Shown in pieces: positions 53,343 through 64,000 of a stretch of 64,000 bases of DNA. Location: positions 3,061,501 through 3,125,500 of the forward strand of contig NC_037644.1 of NCBI RefSeq assembly GCF_003254395.2, in the 5' to 3' direction. Both the position numbers and the translations under genes were made by a program. Source of the stretch: Apis mellifera (taxonomy: Eukaryota > Arthropoda > Insecta > Hymenoptera > Apidae). Below the pieces are notes generated by a model. It made no database searches, had not been told where the DNA came from, and was given only the letters and a program-made list of their open reading frames with translations. The number at the start of each line of letters is the position of its first letter. Within the stretch, counting starts at the first letter, position 1.

Positions 53343-55560
53343 CCATTCTTCTTCCTCGAAAGATCAGAGAGATATCGGAAGATTCTTTCCCATTATCATT
53401 TATTATCCAGATAATTCTGGAAGAGAAATTTTAAAATATATTTCTAAAAAATCTAATATTTTAATTAATTCGTATATTACAGGTTAATAGGTATATACTA
53501 TATATAGTATAGGAAAATGATAAATGAGGCAAGTTTATCACTCGAAACAGTAATTTTCCTTCTTCTTGAAATTGAATAATTTTGAAACGAGTTTTGTGAG
53601 GATCAAACAATATTAATATTAATTATAATTTAAAAAAATCATTATTAAAAATCCAAGGAATAATAAATTTCAATTTTTTTCCAATCTATTCTATATTTAT
53701 ATATATATGATGAGAAATAAAACAGATTTGTACAATGTTTTAGTAACTGCACACCTATTGGAGGAGAATTTTCATTAATTGCACAGATATTGATAACACG
53801 AACTCGAATGATTCATCATTTATTATCTGTCGATGTTTGTCAAGTTGCAACGAAATTAACGCAACCCTCTCGTGTTCCAAAAAAAGAAAAATTCAATATT
53901 CGATACAAAACGTTTTAGCAATTGATAAACTCGAACCACTTTCACGCGGCGGAAATGTTTCTTCCATTACTCCACGTCTCTCGGATATTAGAGATTTCGA
54001 TTTCGAATTAAAAAGAAGATTAGACTTCGATTAGACTCGAATTTTAGAAGAATAAGATACGAAAAAAATTTAACAAATAAAAGTAACGTCCTTTCGTTTT
54101 TAATAAATATTTGAAATATTTCAAATATCTGTTCAAATATCTTAATTCGAGTAAAAAACAAGTGGAGAAATTATCTTTCGAAAATTAATTTTTGAACGAA
54201 AAAAAAATTTCTTGCTTATTTTCATTAAAATTATCGACATTATTCTATCATATTCAAATCAATTTTCAAAATTTTCGAAATTACACTTTCACGATCTTTT
54301 TTGATATTTTATGCCTTCGAAATAAATTACAGTTTAATTAAAGAGATTGTTAAAAATTAAAATTTTTTAACAGCATTTGAGAAATTTAACGGATTTTCAG
54401 TTCGTCGACTTGTGGAGGAAAAGATCGAGAAAAAATGTATTTGCGTGGATTATACCACTCACGGCCAACGAGAAACCGTGCCCATTCTGGTTTGCCCACG
54501 TGTCGTTCATTTTCACTCGATAATTGTCACGATAAATGATAGATCGACTTTTTTTTTTTTATATATATATCAGAAACGACCTACGATCACACGACGTGTA
54601 CGTAAATCCATCAAACAAGTTTGTTGGTTGTTCGAAAAATAATAATTAATTTATCGTTCGATTATTTATAACGCCATTTTGAAATCGTGATTGTCGATTG
54701 GATCGCTTAGATTAAATATTTCTTTAATGTTTTATCTCGTTGGAAGAAACGAGGAACGAGAGACATATTTATCCATCCGTAATTTATATATAAAAAGGAT
54801 AGATGAGGAGACGTTAAAATGTATTGATTATTTGTTACTTGATATTTATCGATAAAAAGTTGTAAGATTATCAGGGTGAAAAATAGTTGAACTGAGAAAA
54901 AAATGAAAATTCTTGTTTCAACTTGTGTATAGAACGTATTAATGAGGGGAAAGGAAAAGAAAGAAGAGAAAAGAAGGATTGGAGAATGTAAGAAAATAAG
55001 CTTAAGAAAAATGTAGAAGAAAAAAGATTGCTAGTTTATTTGAAAGGAGTTAAAGCGAGTTGTTAAAACTATTCCTTTTTAATAATTTTTACTCTGTCTC
55101 ATAGAGATTTATCTTATGATTTCTCAAAATTGTAAAAAAAAATTCTATTTTCATTAATCTAAGATAATTATTATAATTATTTTGTATACTTTATTTCGAC
55201 GTCTTAATATCATACGTTTAATTTATGAATAAATAAATCTTGCAATATTTCGAAATTATCTTATTTCCTTTTATTTATATATATATATTATATTATATTA
55301 ATTATAATTCCTCTTAATTGATTCTAAATTTCACGGATTAAAAAGTTACATTTGAAAAACTTTCTTAGAGCATTAAAGAATAATATGTGTACAAATCTAT
55401 CTTCGATGATTGTACGATTCAATTCGTAATCCCGTTCAACGAGTTCGCCTGACCGATCGATTCAAAATGAAATTTTATTCGCTAATTATCCCGATGTAAA
55501 TCTCGAATTTGAAACGACGTTGTCACGATCATAATTCATTTCGTATTATTCCGGGGGAAC
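53343..55560. other. AT-rich plain with an 18-bp palindrome, no gene seen
   Basis: TATACTATATATAGTATA at 53494-53511 is a perfect palindrome. The frame at 54412-54642 (76 codons) is unrecognised. The rest is AT-rich. Confidence 0.55.
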
Positions 55561-55960
55561 AGTGTAATTCGCAATTTTTTCTTTCTTTTTTTTTTTTTTT
55601 TTTTTTTAATACGATTACCGACCGAGCTTAACGTTTAACGTTCACTTTTGAATATTAAATCGTGAAATCCTGCGATTCGGAATTTGTTACGTTTGTTGGG
55701 AGGGGGGGAGGGGGAACGCTTGCAACGCGCATGCGCGCACCAACGCGTGAAACCGTGCACCAACGGTCGCTTCGTTCCGAGCCAGATATATTGATGCAAA
55801 ATAGTAAAGGGGATTTACGACTTCCTATTCGATAGAGAAAGTGAACGTGATTCGCGACTCGGCCATTTATGGCCACTACCGTTCCACCATGCTCTCGATT
55901 CATCTTAATGATCATAATATCCATATCCATATCGTATTTCCCCCTCCCAGTTATTTGATC
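55561..55960. promoter_or_regulatory. CpG-containing island with a T22 run and NRF-1-like palindrome
   Basis: CGCGCATGCGCG at 55726-55737 is a perfect palindrome containing the NRF-1-like core GCGCATGCGC. It sits next to G-rich AGGGGGGGAGGGGG (about 55701-55714) and downstream of a T22 run (55586-55607). A 91-codon minus frame (55655-55930) overlaps without a recognised domain. Promoter function is inferred from the motif only. Confidence 0.22.
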
Positions 55961-57125
55961 ATATTTTTACTCGCTTGCATTTCGCGGCCGGTATTAAAAA
56001 TTCCACTTTGATCGAGTGATTAGCGTTGATATAATAACGTAACGGAGATTATCTCCTTATTTAATTCAATATTAAAAAATTAACAAGAATATAATCTTAT
56101 TTTCTTATTCGATATTAAAATTGCTCAGTTCCTTTCATTTTCCTCGTCTTTTTTTGATGAACTTTTAATTGTATTTCAATTTCACGGTCGATAATGCAGT
56201 GAACGGTCACGAATATCTTATAATTAATCAATATACATCGTCAAGCGTTAAGCGACACAATTATTGTTATTAAAATTGTCTTCAAATCGAGAGGGAACGT
56301 TTTTTATACTCGCTTTCGTTTAACTTTTAACGAAAAGCTTGTTGAGCACCAGAACTCCATTTATTCGAATACGAGACAAGCATCGTACGTGTATTCACGT
56401 AATAACGTATTCATATAATAATCCGCCTAATTTCTCCACCTGTCCTGATGACAGGCTTCGCCTAATTAATTCGTGTTTATAAAAGGATTTCATTCAAGGG
56501 TAACATATATAAATCTAAATACAAATTACCATTGGATAGAATTAATTTTTAATCATATAAAAGTATATTTCGTAATAAGAGAGAAACTCTAAAGTTAAAG
56601 TTAATCGCACGTTTAAGTTTATGATCGAAATGATGTGCAAGTGATATCTGTAATCTGTATCATCAAATAATCAAAATTAGAATACACTTTCGACTCGTTA
56701 TTATTGAACTAAAAATTGAAAAAAGAAAATTATAATTTTTTGATGATGAAAAATCAATAAAATTCATTTCAATTCGATAAAAATATTCAATTTAAAATTT
56801 AAAACAATTATTTAATTCATTCTAGGAATTTTTATGTATAAAAAAAAAAAATAATTCGATTAAACAAAACGGTATATAATAACAATAATAATAATAAATG
56901 TTTCGAGATTAAATCGAATTAAGTGAAACTCTAAATTTCTCGGAACGAACGAGCCCAGTCTCTTTTCCATTATGACTCGTTCAATTTACTCTCCTCGTGT
57001 ATAATTGGTTTCGTCGAGTTGGAACACACCGTGGAATACTTTCTATCGCGAAGTAAACCCGATTAGACGCGCGTTCGATTTGGAAGAAAAAAGAAAATTC
57101 GTAAAATGAATTAGATCTCCAAATC
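55961..57125. other. AT-rich region with a small structured patch, no gene seen
   Basis: CGCCTAATT occurs twice (56424-56432 and 56459-56467) around CACCTG and a CCTGTC/GACAGG inverted repeat (56439-56455). Otherwise no gene or RNA is recognised. A CpG-containing stretch at 56935-57085 borders the mitochondrial-like segment. Confidence 0.45.
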
Positions 57126-57129
57126 TAAA

Positions 57130-57960
57130 TTTTGAAAATAATTCAGATTCCGATTGGAATTTGTGACACTTTTTAAAACTATCTTCGATTAAAGAAATTA
57201 TTTTAATTTACTTTTAAATTCTTTTATATATTTATATTAAAATAAATAATTCTAAAATTAAATTTATTGAAGCTCATCTTGTAGTATATTACATTTTCAT
57301 TTGAATTACTAGTATTCTATAAAATTTCTCTAACTTGAATAAATTCAGGCCAGTTAAAACAATAATATATAAATTTAAACTCGATTAATCGACAAGCATC
57401 TCTAATTAGATAAAAAAGCCGCCATATCATTTAATTTTAATGACATTTAATAACTTAATATATTAATTACTTTTTTATAATAGGGTATCTAATTTTTTAA
57501 TGATAAAAAGAATTATAAATAATTATTATCTAATTAATTCTAAATTTCGCCTAAAATAACCAATAAATTTAATTAATAAATATAACAATTTAAATTTATA
57601 TTAGAAAAAAATCTTTATCTTTGCTAAAATTAATTTCCGAATAAAACTTTCATTTATCGTTTCAGAATTCTCTATTAATTATAATTTTACTTTAATTTTT
57701 AATAAATTTTTATATTTTATATTTTATAATTAATTCAAAAACTACAATATAATTAATTTACTATTATTATAAAATTTATTAATAATCAAAAATATTAGTA
57801 TAATAATTAAACTTTTTAATAATTTTTATTTTTTATAATCTATTAAATTCATATAATTTTATTTATAATTATATTTATTAGTATAAAATTTTAACACAAA
57901 TTTAATTAAATTATAATATTTATAATTATCTTTTAAATATTATTATTATTTATTTTATAG
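57130..57960 (-). pseudogene. rrnS: Probable NUMT: mitochondrial 12S rRNA (rrnS) copy, reversed
   Basis: On the minus strand, 57492-57477 reads TTAGATACCCTATTAT, the near-universal 12S rRNA core motif. About 54 bases further along the rRNA sense strand, 57432-57418 reads AAATGATATGGCGGC, matching the conserved AATTTGGCGG block that follows it in insect 12S genes. Further along come TTAGAGATGCTTGTCGATTA (near 57401-57382, where AGAGGAA-TTGT-AATCGATA is expected), a CAAGTTAGAG block where CAAGTCAAGG is expected (near 57343-57334), and GAATTTAAAAGTAAATT (57222-57206), the usual GATTTGAAAGTAAA block. Order and spacing follow the 12S gene. Composition here is even more AT-rich than the surrounding DNA. 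Several core blocks have substitutions, so it is not a functional rRNA gene. Both boundaries are approximate; the 5' part of the rRNA (57500-57960) is inferred from position and composition. Confidence 0.75.
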
Positions 57961-58854
57961 AAATATAAACATATATTTGTGTGTTTTTTTTTGTAATATT
58001 TATTTTTATTTATATATATATAATAATAGAGAGATAAAGGAAAAAAAAAGAAGAGATAAAACCGCGAATTATAAAAATTGCTTTCGATAAATACGAAAAT
58101 TGAACGGATTTGAAATTTCGGATGGAAATTCATTTGTTCTCGATGTTGATGAAAATATTCTTAGATAAATATTTTATATCAATTTCGTATTGGATTTTCA
58201 GCTGATGTTAACTTTCCGTTATTCGAATATTTTTATTTCGTTTTCGATTGATCAACCGTCATCTGTATTTGAACGACTTTTTATATTTTCTTCAAAAACA
58301 TTGGAAAATGTTTGTAAAACGAACGCTGTAACGTTGTTAATAGTTTTTCCACGCTAATTGTTTGCTTGTTTCTCTCCCAATTCTGGATCAAATCTGAATC
58401 GAACGATCGAAACTTGTGATCATCTTCGAAAGGAATTTCGATATAATTTTTTTTTTTATTATATTTGAATTAATTTTTATTAAGAAGATGAACGAAGAAC
58501 ATATTAATAATTATTTTCTTTCCTTTGAATTCTTCGATATTTACAAGTAATTTTAATTTAAATAAAATCAAATTTCAATTGTGGGGATGGATCAATTTTT
58601 TCAAAGAGTGGAAAGAAAAGTTTTTATAAATATCTTTAAAAAAAGAAATAGCTTTAATCACGATGACGTGAGTAAGGAATATGATTTATAAATCCATTAA
58701 TCACTTTCTCTTGCACACATATTGATCGAATCATTGAGATCGAGATGCAATTTATCGGTCGATAGAAATCCAGGATGAATTGCGCGTGTCTTATAAATTA
58801 TACATTTTCCAATTTTCTAAATTAATCCAGATTCCATTTCTATTTCTATGTTTG
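57961..58854. other. AT-rich spacer, no gene seen
   Basis: A short TA tract (58012-58024) and a T-run (58447-58457) are present. Nothing else is recognisable. Confidence 0.5.
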
Positions 58855-60095
58855 AATTATATCTGATTCAACATCTTTCAAATTTCCTCTCACAGATCAA
58901 GTGTATTATATACGATTTCTTATACTAAAAAGTCGACAAAAATTGTGATACTTGAAACAAATGTGAATAAAATCATAATATTATATTTCCATATAGAAAA
59001 TAATCTGAATGAATATATATAATATGAATATTATATATATTTATAGATCCATAATCTTCTTCTTAACAGCTTAAATTATTCAAATTGGATAAATAATCGA
59101 ATTATATTAAAATTTATTATTTAATCAGATAGAATAATAATTATAAAAGTCGACAAAAATTTTGATACTTCAAACAAATATAAATAAAATCATAATATTA
59201 TATGCGAATGAATCTCCATAGAGAAAATAATATAAAAATATAAATATAAATAATATAAAAATATAAATAATATAAAAATAGTATAATTACGATTATATCG
59301 ATTTATAGATCCATTTATTGATTAATAATCTCCTTCTTAACAACTTAAATTATTCAAGTTGAATAAATAATCGAATTATATTAAAATTTATTATTTAACA
59401 TAATGGATCTCCACAGAATAATCTAAAAATAGTATAATTACGATTATATCAATTTATAGATCCATTTATTGATTAACAACCTCCTTCTTAACAACTTAAA
59501 TTATTCAAGTTAAAAAATAAATCGAATTATATTAAACTTCCTGCTTTATTATTTAACATAATAATATTATTATTATTATTATGTTAATTTAACATAATAA
59601 TAATTATATTTGATTCAACATCCTTCAAATTTCACAGATCAAATATATTATATACGATTTCTTATACCAAAAAATTGACAAAAATTGTGATACTTCAAAC
59701 AAATATGAATAAAATCATAATATTATATGTGAATCTCCATAAAAAGATAATCTAAAAATAATATAATCATTGATTATATCGATTTATAGATCCATTTATT
59801 GATTAACAACCTCCTTTTTAACAACTTAAATTATTCAAGTTGAATAAATAATCGAATTATATCGAATTTATTATTTAACATAATGGATCTCCACAGAGAA
59901 AATAATCTAAAAATAATATAATCATGTATGAATATTATATCGATTTATAGATCCATTTATCGAATAATAACCTTCTTCTTAACAAGTTGAATAAATAATC
60001 GAATTATATTAAACCTCCTTTACTATTTAATTAAAATAATAATTTTATATAATAAAATTATACCTCCTGCTTTATTATTTAACATAATAATAATT
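58855..60095. repeat. Irregular repeat array D with nested units
   Basis: One sub-block (GTCGACAAAAATTGTGATAC, with changes) occurs at about 58932, 59149 and 59672. A second sub-block, TTTATAGATCCATTTATTG with flanks, occurs around 59041, 59303, 59454, 59784 and 59945. A third (TTCAAATTTC-CACAGATCAA) precedes the first at about 58878 and 59625. The spacing is uneven, so the array has been rearranged by internal duplication and loss. Confidence 0.88.
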
Positions 60096-60594
60096 AATAA
60101 ACCTAATCGATTCGATAACCTAATTCAAGTGAAACTTTCCACATATTTTCAACCATGACTTCGTAACTTTATATTATGTAACAACTTGTCCGAAAACTTC
60201 TCACATCGGCCGAGGAAAATGAAAAAAATAAAGCGACTCCTTCGTCAAAATTTATTCAACCGAAGGAAGAAGAAGAAGAAGAAGAAGAAGAATAAGAAAA
60301 GAAAAACAAGGCACTCGACGGCTCAACCTAGATTTAGAGCGCGGCATGCGAACCGGAAGACAAGCACTCGCGAGATCACCCCGCGTGGATACGATCACGA
60401 GATCCTTTCCGCCTTTTCTGCCCCGCTTTTGACCTTCTTCCGCGCGCGCTTCAACGTTTGAAATTGCGCCACCTACGATTCTCTCTCTCTATTTTTCATT
60501 GCTCATCCCCCATGAAATTACGAGATCCGAATTTCCGAAAAAAAATTTCGACTCGAAGAGAATTTTATATCCTGCAAATATTTTTCTCCATTCT
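60096..60594. other. GC-richer island with a GAA run, no supported gene
   Basis: An (AAG)n run lies at about 60262-60292. The 91-codon plus frame (60186-60461) is a Lys/Arg-rich translation of this run plus flanks, has no recognised domain and starts at a non-ATG codon. Confidence 0.45.
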
Positions 60595-61670
60595 TTGCTC
60601 GATTCATTATTTCGATTGAACTTGGGTTATCGAAATTTAAAAATCCATCTTTCCTTTTGATTTTGTGTTCCATGGAAATGGAATTTGTTTGTTTCTTAAT
60701 TTCTTAATTGTTCTTAATTGTTTATTGTAATTGTAATCGATAATCTTGATTCTTTGCTCGAGATTGTTTTGATAGAACTTGGGTTATCGAAATTTAAAAA
60801 TCCATCTTTTCTTTTGATTTTGTGTTTCATGGAAATGGAATTTGTTTGTTTCTTAATTGTAGTTATAAACTTGATTCTTTGCTCGAGATTATTTCGATTG
60901 AACTTATCGAAATTTAAAAATCCATCTTTCCTTTTGATTTTGTGTTCCAAATGGAACGATTTATTTGTTTCTTAATTGTAGTTGTAATCTTGATTCTTTG
61001 CTTGAGATTATTGATTGAATTTATCAAATTTTGTTAAAAATCCATCTTTCTTTTTGATTTTGTGTTCCAAATGGAACGATTTGTTTGTTTCTTAATTGTA
61101 GTTGTAATTTTGATTCTTTGCTTGAGATTGTTTTGATTGAACTTGAGTTATCGAAATTTAAAAATCCATCTTTCCTTTTGATTTTGTGTTCCATGGAAAT
61201 AGAATTTGTTTGTTCTTAATTTCTTAATTGTTTTTAATTGTTTTTAATTGTTTTTAATTATAATTGTAATCGATAATCTCTCGATTCTTTGCTCGAGATT
61301 GTTTTGATTGAACTTGGGTTATCGAAATTTAAAAATCCATTTTTCCTTTTGGTTTTGTGTTCCATAGAAATGGAATTTGTTTGTTTCTTAATTGTAGTTG
61401 TAAACTTGATTCTTTGCTTGAGATTATTTTGATTGAATTTATCGAAATTTAAAAATCCATCTTTCTTTTTGATTTTGTGTTCCATGGAAATGGAAATTTT
61501 CTTATTTGTTTGTTTCTTAATTGTAGTTGTAATCGATAATCTCGATTCTTTGCTTGAGATTATTTTGATTGAACTTATCGAAATTTAAAAATCCATCTTT
61601 CCTTTTGATTTTGTGTTCCATGGAAATGGAATTTGTTTGTTTCTTAATTGTAGTTGTAATCGATAATCGA
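60595..61670. repeat. Minisatellite array E, eight units on a 120-bp base
   Basis: AAAAATCCAT begins at about 60639, 60796, 60916, 61036, 61160, 61331, 61451 and 61587, spaced 157, 120, 120, 124, 171, 120 and 136 bp. Shared blocks are GATTCTTTGCTCGAGATT, TTTTGATTGAACTT, TATCGAAATTTAAAAATCC, TTTTGATTTTGTGTTCCA, ATGGAATTTGTTTGTTTC and TTAATTGTAGTTGTAAT. The 157- and 171-bp units carry extra TTCTTAATTG-type slippage copies. A diverged partial unit appears at about 62160-62245. Frames open on both strands through it are repeat translations. Confidence 0.95.
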
Positions 61671-63150
61671 TTTTTTGAATGATGATCAGAGAAACAGTTA
61701 GGTAGATTATGGAATAAAGAATTAGAGATTAATTAATTTCTTGGATATATTTTCAATATTCAAATATATTTTAATTTTGCAAAAGAAAGGGGTAATTATC
61801 GAGGAGATTAATATATCAACATCTATTTTGATTTTTTGGGCATCCAGAAGTTTGTATTCTAATTTTACCCACATATTGTAACAAACAAAAGAAATATAAT
61901 AAAAAAAAAGAAATTTTTGGAAATTTAGGAATAATTTATGCAATATTAAGAATTGGTTTCTTAGGATTTATTGTTTTGAACTCTCCATATATTCACTGTT
62001 GGTTCTAGATGTTGTGTTTTAAATTTGTGAAAAATTTATTGTACAAATAATAATCCCAGTGATATATTTTTATAATGAATTGTAATAAATTTTTTCCTTT
62101 ATTCGTTTGAAATAACAAAAGATAGATATGAAGTATATTAAAATATACTTTTCCATATTTTTGATTAAACTTATCCAAATTTGTTAAAAATCCATCTTTT
62201 CTTTTGATTTTTTATTCCAAATGGATCGATTTGTTTGTTTCTTCTTTGTTTCTAATTTTAAATATATTTTAACGTAAATCAAGTAAATATAAGATTAACA
62301 AAATTTCGAAGAAATGATATTTTCGATGATTATGATTTTTAATCATAAAGAAATATCGATTTTAAATTTTATGTCGTTTTATATCGAAATTTTAATTTCT
62401 AAGATAATATAATATCAATATAATACAACAATTTAATTATTAATATTTTTTTCTAAGTTATTATTATTATTATTTTTATTATATTATATATATACATTAT
62501 TTTCTAAGTATATTAAAATATTCCAAAATCAATAAGATGCAATTTGACACGTGTTTGATATATTTGATTATAGAAATAAATATCGATCAAAGCAAACCCG
62601 AAATTTCTTTCCAATTATAACGTGTTACAATTCTGATATGAAATCAGAATTGGAGGGAAAAATGAAATGGGAATGAAAATCGTAAGAATGGACGCACTCT
62701 ATGGACTTTACTAATTCTTATCTTCCTAATTGGATTACCCTCGAATTAATTGCCACGATGGGCGAACATTGGTGTTGCCAATGAACGAAACCCGTTCCTC
62801 TTTCTTTCGTTTAAACGCGGGGGGGAGGGAAATTCATTGGAGGCGTCATTTCGACGCCCTTTTCAATGCCATTTATAAAATCCGCGAAGACCGATTGTCC
62901 CCACGCTTTCTTCTATTCGCGAATTAATTACAATGAAAACAATTAATTCGAACTTTTTTCTACAAGTTGAAAAATATAAAAAAATATGAAAGTGTGTGTG
63001 GGTGTATATGAAAAATAAATTAAACATTGAAAATTAATCTGAGTTTAATCTTTGTATCAATGTTTAAATTATATTTGATGTAATCAAATATCAAGTAAGT
63101 AACAATTGTATCAAAGTTCTTTTTATTACAATTAAATGTATATTTGTGTA
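61671..63150. other. AT-rich spacer, one GC-richer patch, one stray array E unit
   Basis: A diverged array E unit occupies about 62160-62245. A GC-richer patch at about 62690-62920 contains a G-run (62819-62825) and a 65-codon plus frame (62730-62927) without a recognised family. The rest is AT-rich. Confidence 0.5.
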
Positions 63151-64000
63151 GAAGAAAATTTTGATTCTATTGAAAATTTGTCTATGTTTGTTATAATAGG
63201 TTATATTTTTGTTAGAAAAATTTCTTTAAAAGGGATGTGATTGAAAATTGAATATTTCATAATCTGAAATTTTGTTTTATCCCATTTTAGAAGAAAGTTT
63301 TGATTCTATTGAAAATTTGTCTATGCTTGTTATATTAGATTATATTTTTGTTATATGGAAAAATTTCTTTAAAAGGGATATGATGGAGGATATTAAAAAT
63401 TGAATATTCTATTCTATATTATAATTTAAAATTTTGCTGTATCTTGTATCATTTGTAAATTATAAAAGATTAAACCTATATTTATAAGTGTATCCCATTT
63501 TAGAAGAAAATTTTTCTATACTTGTCATAATATATTTGTCAGATTATATTTTTATTACATAGAAAAATTTCTTTAAAAGGAATATGATAGAGCACATTAA
63601 AAATTTAATAATTTAATATTTTATAATCTAAAATTTTGCTATATCTTATATCATTTATAATCTATAAAAGATTAAACCTATATTCATATTTGTATCCTAT
63701 TTTAGAAGAAAATTTTGATTCTGTTGAAAATTTGTCTATGCTTGTCATAATAGATTTGTCAAATTATATTTTTATTACATAGAAAAATTTCTTTAAAAGG
63801 GATAGAACACATTAAAAATTTAATATTTTATAATCTAAAATTTTGCTGTAGTTTGTACTATTTGTAACTTATAAAAGATTAAATATTCATATTTGTATCC
63901 CATTTTAGAAGAAAATTTTGATTGTATTAAAAATTTTTCAATGCTTGTCATAATAGATTATAATTTTGTTACATGGAAAAATTTCTTCAAAAGGGATGTG
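63151..64000. repeat. Minisatellite array F, at least five units, runs off the window
   Basis: GAAGAAAATTTTGATTCTAT (with changes) begins at about 63151, 63290, 63503, 63705 and 63908, spaced 139, 213, 202 and 203 bp. Shared blocks are GAAAATTTGTCTATGCTTGT, ATTATATTTTTGTTACAT, GGAAAAATTTCTTTAAAAGG, TAATCTAAAATTTTGCTGTA, TATAAAAGATTAAA and TGTATCCCATTTTAG. The first unit is short. The last is cut by the end of the window. Confidence 0.93.

Overview
The window looks like nuclear DNA from a bee or a close hymenopteran, most likely Apis-like. The grounds are very high A+T broken by small GC- and CpG-richer islands, abundant TCGA-type words, many CT/GA/TG/TA microsatellites, scattered TTAGG-like words, decayed mariner elements, and what appears to be a nuclear copy of a very AT-rich mitochondrial 12S rRNA gene. 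The species is inferred, not proven. No bacterial or viral gene organisation is visible.

I find no protein-coding gene I can support. The open frames are short, compete with frames on the other strand, often begin at non-ATG codons, and mostly read through low-complexity sequence. The window is best read as intergenic DNA or the inside of a very large intron. The only recognisable protein remnant is a 34-codon C-terminal stub of a mariner transposase (46921-47025).

Layout: array A (219-1843, about eight units of 184-221 bp); AT-rich plains alternating with islands (about 1844-21892); array B (21893-22492, TA-rich); more plains and islands, including a promoter-like CpG-rich island (28221-28770); array C (31698-32631, five units near 185 bp); a 198-bp mariner-like MITE (36688-36885); a possible Tc1-like end (39407); a 218-bp internally deleted mariner (46882-47099); a compound TG/GAGG/GA microsatellite (51597-52003); a CT/CGCT microsatellite (53271-53342); a probable 12S rRNA NUMT in reverse orientation (about 57130-57960); arrays D (58855-60095) and E (60595-61670); a diverged outlying E unit (about 62160-62245); and array F (63151 to the window end and beyond).

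There is no gene network to describe. The window records several genome-shaping processes side by side: repeated growth of unrelated minisatellites, transposon decay to MITEs, and insertion of mitochondrial DNA. The most useful leads are the 12S NUMT, the two mariner MITEs, the long/short unit pattern in array A, and the recurrence of splice-acceptor-like words once per unit in otherwise unrelated arrays.
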